Positions 1-5,818 of a stretch of 5,818 bases of DNA are shown in pieces. The notes beneath the pieces were generated by a model that did not search any database, had not been told where the DNA came from, and saw nothing but the letters and a program-made list of their open reading frames with translations. Every line of letters begins with the position of its first letter. Position 1 is the first letter of the stretch. Source of the DNA: Chlorobiales bacterium (lineage in GTDB: Bacteria; Bacteroidota; Chlorobiia; Chlorobiales; Chlorobiaceae). The stretch spans positions 1-5,818 of the forward strand of contig JAKSCY010000371.1 in the NCBI GenBank assembly GCA_022360355.1. Direction: 5' to 3'. The position numbers were made by a program, and so were the translations under genes.

Positions 1-459
1 AACACCGAAAATTTCCTCTATTTTTTTCCGGCGATAGGTAAAAACGTATTCAAGCCGGTTGTGGATAAGAAGCTGGTCAAGCATTTCTCCAAAAAAACCG
101 AAGGGAAGCCTGTACTCGATGATATCGGTCATTTCGACGCCTTCGGAAACCTCACGAAACAGGTGCTTGTGACGCCAGAACTCATACGGACCGCTTTTCT
201 GTTCATCCTCAAACTCGTGAGGTTTGTCAACACGGATTATCCCGGTAGACCATTTTACAGGCAAATCAAAGAAAGGAAACAGTTTGTAGCTGATCGTCAT
301 TCCTTCATACAAAGACCCGATATCCTCCTTGTTGGTGATTCTCATATGCATCTCCTGAGGAGTTATTTGTGCAAGGTTCTGTGGATTGGCAAAGAAATCC
401 CAGACTTCTTCTATTCCTGCAGGAATTTTCTGTGTATATATCAGTTTGTTGACATTCAT
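1..459 (-). CDS. SRPBCC (START/Bet v1-like) superfamily protein, C-terminal end cut by the window edge
   Basis: Reading the minus strand from the ATG at 459-457 gives 153 uninterrupted codons to base 1, with no stop in the window. The product begins MNVNKLIYTQKIPAG. It shows the SRPBCC pattern: an N-terminal strand, then an amphipathic helix with EEVWDFFANPQNLAQITP (about residues 17-34), the YEGMTISYKL strand (51-60), VKWSTGIIRV (68-77), YEFWRHKHLF (92-101), and the C-terminal RLPFGFFGEMLDQLLIHNRLEYVFTYR helix region (117-143). Related stand-alone proteins end near a motif like the final KKIEEIFG, so probably only a few residues are missing. The start is well fixed: an in-frame TGA lies 24 bases upstream and no other start codon lies between. 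No good ribosome binding site is visible. Two 7-base homopolymer runs inside the gene keep the frame. The fold forms a hydrophobic ligand cavity; the ligand and role are unknown. The protein is probably cytoplasmic, as there is no signal peptide. Confidence 0.85.
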   Translation of the reverse strand, partial: MNVNKLIYTQKIPAGIEEVWDFFANPQNLAQITPQEMHMRITNKEDIGSLYEGMTISYKLFPFFDLPVKWSTGIIRVDKPHEFEDEQKSGPYEFWRHKHLFREVSEGVEMTDIIEYRLPFGFFGEMLDQLLIHNRLEYVFTYRRKKIEEIFGV

Positions 460-591
460 GGTTGCATACCGATTTGTCGCACATCATGGTGCTAATATTT
501 ATCCCATACAACAGCACAACTATACAAAAATATCCCTTCATAGATATGAATTGGTGCCAGCTGAAAACAATTTGAAAAGCTCATCCCGGAA
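460..591. promoter_or_regulatory. Divergent intergenic region between the SRPBCC and NUDIX genes
   Basis: This 132-base AT-rich spacer separates two divergently oriented genes, so it must hold promoters for both unless one of them is silent. On the minus strand a weak pair (TTGTAT, 18-base spacer, GATAAA) lies upstream of the SRPBCC start. On the plus strand AT-rich stretches around 521-532 and 540-549 could serve the NUDIX gene, but neither resembles a strong sigma-70 promoter. An imperfect inverted repeat at 479-492 (GCAC, 6-base centre, GTGC) lies 20 bases from the SRPBCC start and could be an operator, but its 4-base arms may be chance. The presence of promoters is inferred from gene orientation; individual boxes are not established. 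Confidence 0.35.
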
Positions 592-1005
592 ATGGTAAAA
601 GCAACAGTAACCGCAATCATCTCGCCTTCCGAGACAGAAAAGAACACTGTTCTTCTGACGCGACGAACAATAGACCCGTTCAAGCACCACTGGTGTTTTC
701 CGGGCGGGCACATCGATTCCGGCGAAACCGCTGAAAACGCTGCTATACGGGAAACCGCCGAAGAAACCGGCCTTGAGCTGCAATCCCCTGTTTTTCTCGG
801 TTACTGCGATGAAATATTTCCCGAGTTCAGTTTCCATGCCGTTGTCCTGATGTTTTACGGAACCGCAAAAGGGACACTGCGCCCTCAACCCGGTGAAGTA
901 TCGGATATCGGCTGGTTTTCCCTTAAGGAGGCCCGTAACCTTGGCTTGGCATTCAATCACCTGGAAGTTCTGAACCGTTATGAAAAGCATTTTTCTTCCT
1001 TTTAG
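592..1005 (+). CDS. NUDIX hydrolase (MutT-like)
   Basis: This 137-residue protein is a single NUDIX domain of typical length. The NUDIX box G-x5-E-x7-RE-U-x-EE-x-G-U is complete at residues 39-61 (G39, E45, R53-E54, E57-E58, G60, L61), preceded by the usual WCFPGG lead-in. The metal-binding glutamates are all present. The one departure is Thr55 at the first U position, which is usually hydrophobic. The family hydrolyses nucleoside diphosphates linked to another group: (d)NTPs, NDP-sugars, ADP-ribose, dinucleoside polyphosphates. The substrate cannot be read from the sequence. [16 protein letters not shown] (81-96) and [13 protein letters not shown] (102-114) match the later strands and the common W-F/L motif of the fold. 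The ATG start fits the domain boundary; upstream CGGAA is only a weak, close ribosome binding site. The 3' end overlaps the next gene by 26 bases in a different frame, which suggests translational coupling. Probably cytoplasmic. Confidence 0.92.
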   Translation: MVKATVTAIISPSETEKNTVLLTRRTIDPFKHHWCFPGGHIDSGETAENAAIRETAEETGLELQSPVFLGYCDEIFPEFSFHAVVLMFYGTAKGTLRPQPGEVSDIGWFSLKEARNLGLAFNHLEVLNRYEKHFSSF

Positions 1006-1873
1006 GCTCCCGTTTCTCTTATTCCTCGTCTTTTGGGGATTCGTTGGTGGGTGTAGTGAAACCGGAACAAGGCAAACTCCGGCCTCTTCTTCCGATAAAC
1101 CGACGATTGTCAGTCTGGCCCCAAGCATTACGGAAATGATCTATGCGATCGGAGCGGAAAAACAGCTTGCCGGAAGAACCAGTGCATGCGACTGGCCGGC
1201 AAACGTAAAAAAGGTGAAGATCGTAGGAGCTTTCGGCAAACCATCTCTTGAGGTACTTGCCGGTCTCTCGCCGGACCTTGTGCTGGATAATGATCTCGCA
1301 GATGAAAACATGGGAGCGAAAATAACCGAACTCGGGATCAAGCGGGAACGGCTCACTGTTCGCACCCCGGAGGATATTCCCCCGGCGCTCCGCAAGCTTG
1401 GAGCTTTGACGGGCAATTCTGAAAAAGCGGACAGCCTTGCTTACCTGATTGAAAACGGCCTGGAAAAGTTCAGAAGCCGGATTGATGTTGCAGCTTCGTC
1501 CCCGAAAGTGTACCTGGAAATATGGGATGACCCTCTCTGGACAGGGGGGAAAAGCAGCTATGTCTCCGCTCTCATTTCCTACGCCGGAGGCCGCAATATT
1601 GGCGACGCTGTTGAAAAGGAATATTTCGAAGTCTCGCCCGAATGGGTCATCAGACAAAACCCGGACATCATCGCATGCATGTACATGTCGAGAGATAGTG
1701 ATGTCGCTGCAAAAGTATCGTCGAGACCCGGTTGGAAACATACTGCTGCCGTGAAAAACAGCAGGGTTTTTGATGATTTCGACAACAACATTTTTCTTCG
1801 TCCGGGACCAAGAGTACTCGAAGGGATAGAACAGCTCAGCCGTATTATCGATCAGGCTGAAGCTGAGGATTAA
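980..1873 (+). CDS. Lipoprotein substrate-binding protein of a BtuF/FhuD-type ABC importer (probable corrinoid or iron-chelate binding)
   Basis: This 297-residue protein has a lipoprotein signal: Lys2, a hydrophobic core at residues 10-22, then the lipobox VGGC with the lipidated Cys25. Serine at +2 rather than aspartate would in enterobacterial rules favour outer-membrane sorting, but that rule may not hold here. The mature part matches the class III periplasmic binding protein fold (Peripla_BP_2): [17 protein letters not shown] (43-59) for the first strand and helix, CDWP (70-73), [21 protein letters not shown] (82-102), then a backbone helix and [23 protein letters not shown] (186-208) opening the second lobe, [10 protein letters not shown] (222-231), and the [13 protein letters not shown] end motif (274-286). 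These are typical of BtuF-like proteins that bind cobalamin or ferric siderophores/heme. Vitamin B12 is the favoured guess because of the BtuF-like motifs. The permease and ATPase genes are not in the window. The start overlaps the NUDIX gene by 26 bases, with GGAAG about 13 bases upstream, rather far for a ribosome binding site. Confidence 0.88.
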   Translation: MKSIFLPFRLPFLLFLVFWGFVGGCSETGTRQTPASSSDKPTIVSLAPSITEMIYAIGAEKQLAGRTSACDWPANVKKVKIVGAFGKPSLEVLAGLSPDLVLDNDLADENMGAKITELGIKRERLTVRTPEDIPPALRKLGALTGNSEKADSLAYLIENGLEKFRSRIDVAASSPKVYLEIWDDPLWTGGKSSYVSALISYAGGRNIGDAVEKEYFEVSPEWVIRQNPDIIACMYMSRDSDVAAKVSSRPGWKHTAAVKNSRVFDDFDNNIFLRPGPRVLEGIEQLSRIIDQAEAED

Positions 1874-1896
1874 CTATTTTTTCTTGCTTTTGAACC

Positions 1897-1944
1897 GACC
1901 GGGCCTTATGAACTCTGAAAGAGGAAAAGAGCGGTCATTTTTTT
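1897..1944 (+). terminator. Possible weak Rho-independent terminator after the binding-protein gene
   Basis: GACCG at 1897-1901 can pair with CGGTC at 1932-1936, with a small internal CTC/GAG pairing (1913-1915 with 1921-1923), and is followed by seven T residues at 1938-1944. The 30-base gap between the outer arms makes this a poor canonical hairpin. The position, 24 bases after the stop at 1873 and ahead of a possible new promoter, is the main support. Confidence 0.35.
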
Positions 1945-1963
1945 ATCTTTCCGGCTTTACTAC

Positions 1964-1969
1964 TATAAA
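1964..1969 (+). promoter_or_regulatory. Possible -10 box (TATAAA) for the MFS gene
   Basis: TATAAA lies 13 bases before the ATG at 1983. If it is a -10 element, transcription would start near 1976 and leave a leader of about 7 bases, too short for a Shine-Dalgarno site. None is visible; the bases just before the ATG are pyrimidine-rich (CCTCCCTGC). No good TTGACA-like -35 box is found at the right distance, so the call is tentative. Confidence 0.3.
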
Positions 1970-1982
1970 ATAGCCTCCCTGC

Positions 1983-3260
1983 ATGAAGAAATCACCTTTG
2001 GCGATATTGTTTCTGACCGTGCTGCTTGACCTGATAGGGTTCGGCATTGTCCTGCCTCTTCTCCCGACATACGCCAAAGATCTTGGGGCAAACCCTTTCA
2101 TGATCGGCTTTATCGCTGCGATATATTCCAGTATGCAGTTCCTCTTTTCTCCTGTCTGGGGAAGGCTCAGCGACTTCATAGGCCGAAGACCCGTCATGCT
2201 GGTCAGCATCTTCATGGCCTCGGTTTCCTATCTGTTTTTCGCCCACGCAACAACCATCCCGCTCCTGATCCTTGCCCGGGCTCTTTCAGGTATAGGTTCG
2301 GCAAATATTGCGGCTGCACAGGCATATATAACCGATGTTACCGACAGCAAAAGCAGGTCGAAAGCTATGGGAATGCTTGGAGCGGCGTTCGGTATAGGAT
2401 TTATTATCGGGCCGTTGATCGGCGGCTTTCTCAAGACCAATTTCGGCATTGAAATGGTGGGCTATGTTGCTTCGGCCCTGATTGGAATCGACTTTATCCT
2501 TGCTGTTTTTTTCCTTCCGGAATCAAATCGGGAAGCAAAAAAAATCTCACACGTTATCAGCAGTTTAATGAATCGTTCCGGGCAACCTCTCTTTGCCTCG
2601 ATGAAAGAAAAATCGGCCATCTATCTTGACGGAATCAGAACAGCATTCAGCTCCCCTCCCATAGCCCTGCTCATGAGCGCAAATTTCATCTTCACGTTTG
2701 GTGTCGCCAACATGCAGATAGCCTCCATCCTGCTGTGGAAGGAGTATTTTCACGCCACAGACCAGCAGATCGGTTACCTGTTTGCCTATGTAGGCTTCAT
2801 ATCGGTCATAGTCCAGGGAGGAATGATCGGAAAACTGAACATGCGCTTTGGTGAGCACAAGCTTTTTCTCTGGGGACATATCATCACCTTCGTCGGGGTG
2901 TTTTTTATCCCATTCATTCCACCGGTGACTCTTTTCACCCTTGGCCTCGGAATCCTTCTTTTCTTTGCAATCGGAACCAGTCTGGTAAACCCGATCAACA
3001 TTTCGATGATCTCCCTTTACAGTTATACACAAAAACAGGGACAGATCATGGGTTACGGACAGTCGATCAACTCCCTTGCGAGAATATTTGGACCATTCAG
3101 CGGCAGCATTCTCTATGGTATATTCCCATCCATGCCGTTTATTGTCGCTGGCATCCTCATGTTGGCCGGAACCATAATATCAATGAGTTTGTTCAGGTAC
3201 GAGATAGAAGCACTGGATGCACAACACGAATCCCCGGCTGATCCGCAAACAGCAGAATAG
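1983..3260 (+). CDS. Major facilitator superfamily transporter, TetA-like drug:H+ antiporter (DHA1) group
   Basis: This 425-residue inner-membrane protein has about 12 predicted helices, roughly at residues 6-28, 40-59, 72-90, 93-113, 128-149, 157-178, 224-246, 264-283, 294-312, 316-336, 356-382 and 384-404, with a long cytoplasmic loop at about 180-221 dividing the two halves. MFS motif A is clear between helices 2 and 3 ([11 protein letters not shown], 60-70, with D64 and R68-R69). Motif C, the antiporter motif, is clear in helix 5 ([16 protein letters not shown], 133-148). Helix 1 has the TetA-type [15 protein letters not shown] (14-28) with a membrane Asp16. These mark a 12-helix proton-driven exporter. 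The substrate cannot be told; TetA-like MFS proteins in environmental bacteria are often general exporters, so tetracycline resistance should not be assumed. The ATG fits directly before helix 1. The hydrophilic C-terminal tail (about 405-425) is variable in the family. The gene starts 109 bases after the binding-protein gene and ends 46 bases before the next start. Confidence 0.93.
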   Translation: MKKSPLAILFLTVLLDLIGFGIVLPLLPTYAKDLGANPFMIGFIAAIYSSMQFLFSPVWGRLSDFIGRRPVMLVSIFMASVSYLFFAHATTIPLLILARALSGIGSANIAAAQAYITDVTDSKSRSKAMGMLGAAFGIGFIIGPLIGGFLKTNFGIEMVGYVASALIGIDFILAVFFLPESNREAKKISHVISSLMNRSGQPLFASMKEKSAIYLDGIRTAFSSPPIALLMSANFIFTFGVANMQIASILLWKEYFHATDQQIGYLFAYVGFISVIVQGGMIGKLNMRFGEHKLFLWGHIITFVGVFFIPFIPPVTLFTLGLGILLFFAIGTSLVNPINISMISLYSYTQKQGQIMGYGQSINSLARIFGPFSGSILYGIFPSMPFIVAGILMLAGTIISMSLFRYEIEALDAQHESPADPQTAE

Positions 3261-3306
3261 CGGAAACTTACAAGGAAAAACATTCTTAGAGAACCCTGAT
3301 ACGTTT

Positions 3307-4734
3307 ATGCCCTGCAAGGAAAAACTGCCACACAATTCCCTCCCCGATATTCTTTACCGGATAGGCGACATCGCCGACCGGACTGTTACCCCCTGTTATC
3401 TTGTCGGAGGTTATGTCAGAGATGTCCTGATGCATAAAACAAGCAGTGATATAGATATCATGGTTATCGGTGAACCCATACCATTTGCGAAACTGGTTGA
3501 AAAAGAACTGAACGGGAAAAATTTTGTCGTTTTCGAACGATTCCGGACAGCACGCCTCGAACTGGAACAACCTGAAACCGGAATGATATTGCTTGAAATT
3601 GTGGGCGCCCGCAAGGAAAGCTATACTCCTGATTCAAGAAAACCGATCACCGAAATCGGCTCTCTCGAAGATGATCTTTCAAGACGTGATTTTACAATCA
3701 ACGCTTTTGCCATACCGCTGAACAAAAACAAGCGAAACTGTCTTGTCGACCTTTTCAACGGTTACAACGATCTTCAGCAAAAAGTCCTGAGGACTCCTCT
3801 TGAACCTGAGAAAACCTTTTCGGATGATCCCTTGCGCATGATGAGAGCTGCAAGGTTTTCGAGCCAGCTTGGTTTTCATCTTGACAAACAGGCAATAAGC
3901 GCCATGTCCTCAATGGCAGAGAGAATCACTATTGTCTCTAAAGAGCGCGTAAGCCAGGAGTTTCTGAAAATCATGGCAAGCCCAAAGCCGTCTGTCGGGC
4001 TTATGATTCTCTATGAAACCGGGATCCTGCACAAAATCTTCCCGGAACTTACCGCCATGGCCGGAGTAGAACAGGTTGACGGTCTGGGTCACAAGGATAC
4101 GCTGCTTCACACCTTTCAGGTTGTCGACAAATTGTCCGAAAACAGCCACAATCTATGGCTGAGAATCTCCGCGCTCCTGCATGATATAGCAAAGCCTCTG
4201 ACCAAGCGTTTCAATAAATCATCCGGCTGGACTTTTCACGGACATGACGCCGTCGGCACAAAGCTTTCCAAAAAAATATTCCACTCCATGCGCTGGCCGC
4301 TTGAACCCCTGCCTTATGTACAGAAAATGATACGCCTGCATCATCGCCCTATCCCGTTGTCAAAGGGTGAAATCACTGATTCTGCCGTAAGAAGACTGAT
4401 GTATGAAGCAGGAGAAGACCTTGATGATCTGATGACGCTGTGCAGGGCTGATGTAACCAGCAAAAACCCGCGCAAAGTCAAGAGGATCATGAACAACTTC
4501 AAAATCGTGGAAAAGAAAATCACGGAGGTTGCCGAAAAGGATCTGCTTGCAAAGTGGAGACCGCCCATCAGCGGCACCGACATCATGCAAACCCTCGGCC
4601 TTTCCGAAGGGCGCCTTGTCGGAATCATAAAGAAAAAAATGGAAACAGCCGTAATTGAGGGAGAAATACCCTACGACCGTGAAGCTGCCCTCGATTACAT
4701 AAAAAAAACGTATCGGGAGATGCAAGACTCATAG
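3307..4734 (+). CDS. Class II tRNA nucleotidyltransferase/poly(A) polymerase family protein with HD domain (probable CCA-adding enzyme)
   Basis: Counting from the ATG at 3307 the protein has 475 residues. The nucleotidyltransferase head shows LVGGYVRDVL (32-41), the catalytic carboxylates SDIDI (47-51), DDLSRRDFTINAFAI (122-136) for sugar recognition, DDPLRMMRAARF (173-184) covering the base-recognition DDxxR element, and ERVSQEFLKIM (213-223). An HD phosphohydrolase domain follows, with His268, the His292-Asp293 pair in ALLHDIAKP, and His311/His313. The family adds CCA to tRNA 3' ends or, less often, poly(A) tails to RNA; HD domains in CCA enzymes can give 2',3'-cyclic phosphodiesterase or phosphatase activity. 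A stand-alone CCA-adding role is the likeliest but is inferred. An alternative in-frame ATG at 3217 would add 30 poorly conserved residues and overlap the MFS gene; the internal ATG is preferred because the family fold begins soon after it and it avoids the overlap. No strong ribosome binding site decides between them. Probably co-transcribed with the MFS gene. Cytoplasmic. Confidence 0.92.
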   Translation: MPCKEKLPHNSLPDILYRIGDIADRTVTPCYLVGGYVRDVLMHKTSSDIDIMVIGEPIPFAKLVEKELNGKNFVVFERFRTARLELEQPETGMILLEIVGARKESYTPDSRKPITEIGSLEDDLSRRDFTINAFAIPLNKNKRNCLVDLFNGYNDLQQKVLRTPLEPEKTFSDDPLRMMRAARFSSQLGFHLDKQAISAMSSMAERITIVSKERVSQEFLKIMASPKPSVGLMILYETGILHKIFPELTAMAGVEQVDGLGHKDTLLHTFQVVDKLSENSHNLWLRISALLHDIAKPLTKRFNKSSGWTFHGHDAVGTKLSKKIFHSMRWPLEPLPYVQKMIRLHHRPIPLSKGEITDSAVRRLMYEAGEDLDDLMTLCRADVTSKNPRKVKRIMNNFKIVEKKITEVAEKDLLAKWRPPISGTDIMQTLGLSEGRLVGIIKKKMETAVIEGEIPYDREAALDYIKKTYREMQDS

Positions 4735-4834
4735 CAACATTAGGGTAGCCGGAAGTCCGGTGTAAATGATATATTGAAGCTTTTCAAAAATCAGGATCGA
4801 CAGACGGAACTGATCCAATAAAAACCAGAGCACA
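4735..4834. other. Intergenic region before purB with a small GC hairpin and an inverted repeat
   Basis: This 100-base spacer holds a short hairpin at 4748-4761 (CCGG, loop AAGT, CCGG, plus one G-T pair) with no T-run behind it, so it is not a convincing terminator. An AT-rich inverted repeat (TTGAA, 4-base centre, TTCAA) lies at 4774-4787. No clear sigma-70 promoter is visible. The spacer could carry a purB promoter or be read through from the upstream gene; the sequence does not decide this. Confidence 0.3.
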
Positions 4835-5818
4835 GTGATACCACGTTACTCACCGAAAGACATGAAAGCCATCTGGACGGATGAAGCCAAGTTTGAACGC
4901 TGGCTGCAACTGGAAATAGCGGCTGTCGAGGCACGTTTCGAAGCAGGAATTGTTCCTCGGGAAGCCCTTGAGGCGATCAAAGAAAACGCAAGATTCAATG
5001 TTGATGAAATCCTTGAAATCGAAAAGGAAACCAAGCACGATGTCATCGCGTTTCTCACCAACGTCAACCAGTATGTCGGTCCCCAGTCACGCTATATTCA
5101 CGAGGGGCTGACCTCTTCCGATGTCGGCGATACCTGCCTTGCAATGCAGATGCGTGACGCCGGCAGAATTCTTCTCAAAGATGTCGAAAGGCTTATCGAA
5201 GTGCTTGCCGAAAGAGCCGTGGAATTCAAATACACTCTGGAAATGGGCAGAACCCATGGAATCCATGCCGAGCCAACGACGTTCGGCCTGAAGCTCCTGC
5301 TCTGGCGCCAGGAAATGCTCCGAAATCTCGAAAGGCTGAAAAGGGCCGTTGAAAATGTTTCCGTAGGAAAAATTTCAGGCGCTGTAGGCACGTATCAACA
5401 TCTTTCGCCTGACATCGAAGCTGCTGTCTGCGATAAACTCGGCCTGAAGCCTTCACCGATTTCAACACAGATTCTTCAGCGTGATCGCCATGCTGAATTC
5501 CTTACGACTCTTGCAATCATAGCCTCCTCAATCGAAAAATTTTCCGTTGAGTTTCGCCACCTGCAGCGCACAGAGGTCAGGGAAACAGAGGAGTTTTTCA
5601 GCAAGGGACAGAAAGGCAGTTCGGCAATGCCGCATAAACGCAATCCCATTACCTTTGAGCGCCTTACAGGGCTGGCAAGGATCGTCCGCTCAAACTCCAT
5701 TGCCGCAATGGAAAATGTTGCCCTTTGGCATGAAAGGGACATCTCACACTCTTCCGTTGAAAGGGTTATCATGCCCGACTCGACCATAGCCCTTTGCTAT
5801 ATGCTTCGTACCTTTACG
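4835..5818 (+). CDS. purB: Adenylosuccinate lyase, N-terminal 328 codons (cut by the window edge)
   Basis: The frame is open for 328 codons from a GTG start to the last base. PurB catalyses two fumarate-releasing steps: SAICAR to AICAR in purine synthesis, and adenylosuccinate to AMP. The product starts [14 protein letters not shown], the usual PurB N-terminus, which supports GTG; an in-frame TGA at 4811 and the absence of any other start codon in between fix it. The AGAG at 4827-4830 is a weak, close ribosome binding site. Active-site residues are in register with the Bacillus subtilis enzyme: His68 (KETKHDV), His89 (YIHEG), His141 ([15 protein letters not shown]) and the flexible serine loop [12 protein letters not shown] (260-271, Ser262/263), the fumarate-lyase signature. 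TSSDVGDT (93-100) has Gly98 where many PurB proteins carry a larger residue. About 100 C-terminal residues lie beyond the window. The family works as a cytoplasmic homotetramer with active sites shared between subunits. Confidence 0.96.
   Translation, partial: MIPRYSPKDMKAIWTDEAKFERWLQLEIAAVEARFEAGIVPREALEAIKENARFNVDEILEIEKETKHDVIAFLTNVNQYVGPQSRYIHEGLTSSDVGDTCLAMQMRDAGRILLKDVERLIEVLAERAVEFKYTLEMGRTHGIHAEPTTFGLKLLLWRQEMLRNLERLKRAVENVSVGKISGAVGTYQHLSPDIEAAVCDKLGLKPSPISTQILQRDRHAEFLTTLAIIASSIEKFSVEFRHLQRTEVRETEEFFSKGQKGSSAMPHKRNPITFERLTGLARIVRSNSIAAMENVALWHERDISHSSVERVIMPDSTIALCYMLRTFT

Noticed and set aside
61..495. Plus-strand open frame of 144 codons
   Set aside because: It is antisense to the SRPBCC gene, which has a recognisable family pattern; the plus-strand translation is rich in Cys, Phe and Arg and resembles no family.
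571..581. Shared TTTGAAAAGCT word upstream of the NUDIX gene and, inverted, upstream of purB
   Set aside because: An 11-base AT-rich match between two spacers is within chance, and the two copies sit in opposite orientation at different distances from the starts.
538..1128. Minus-strand open frame of 196 codons
   Set aside because: It lies opposite the NUDIX gene and the start of the lipoprotein gene, both with clear family motifs; its translation shows no recognisable domain.
1019..1741. Minus-strand open frame of 240 codons
   Set aside because: It is wholly antisense to the BtuF-like gene, and its translation has an unnatural composition with no domain.
1983..3260. Tetracycline resistance gene
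   Set aside because: The TetA-like motifs are shared by many general exporters; context and base use look chromosomal, with no mobile element or tetR-type regulator beside it.
4748..4761. GC hairpin as a terminator after the tRNA nucleotidyltransferase gene
   Set aside because: The stem is only four GC pairs plus one wobble pair and no T-run follows, so it is recorded only as part of the intergenic region.
1..5818. CRISPR arrays, insertion sequences, tRNA or rRNA genes, attachment sites
   Set aside because: No regularly spaced repeats, transposase-like frames, terminal inverted repeats or tRNA-like cloverleaf segments were seen on reading both strands.

Overview
The window is ordinary chromosomal sequence from a Gram-negative bacterium of roughly 48-50 % GC by eye. 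My best guess is a green sulfur bacterium (Chlorobiales) or a close relative in the Bacteroidota/Chlorobiota group. This guess rests on the style of the HD-domain tRNA nucleotidyltransferase (a DDPLRMMRA motif), the style of the SRPBCC protein, and the lack of well-placed Shine-Dalgarno sequences before the genes. It is inferred from protein character, not from a database match.

Layout. Bases 459 to 1 (minus strand) encode an SRPBCC (START/Bet v1-like) ligand-binding-fold protein that runs off the left edge only a few residues before its expected end. A 132-base divergent intergenic region follows. All other genes are on the plus strand: a NUDIX hydrolase (592-1005); a lipoprotein substrate-binding protein of the BtuF/FhuD type, whose start overlaps the end of the NUDIX gene by 26 bases (980-1873); a 12-helix major facilitator transporter of the TetA-like drug:H+ antiporter group (1983-3260); an HD-domain CCA-adding enzyme/poly(A) polymerase family protein (3307-4734); and the first 328 codons of adenylosuccinate lyase, purB, from a GTG start (4835 to the right edge).

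How the genes relate. The NUDIX and binding-protein genes are probably translationally coupled. The MFS gene may begin a new transcription unit, because a possible weak terminator and a TATAAA box lie in the 109-base gap before it. The tRNA nucleotidyltransferase follows the MFS stop after 46 bases and is probably co-transcribed with it. purB follows after a further 100 bases. The functions (ligand binding, nucleotide clean-up, corrinoid or iron-chelate capture, efflux, tRNA 3'-end processing, purine synthesis) do not form an obvious single pathway.

I found no mobile element, CRISPR array, RNA gene or convincing sign of horizontal transfer. I do not see a previously undescribed system. The findings are local points: a minus-strand gene cut by the window edge, the overlapping NUDIX/lipoprotein pair, a possible near-leaderless MFS transcript, and a few residue-level oddities in conserved motifs.
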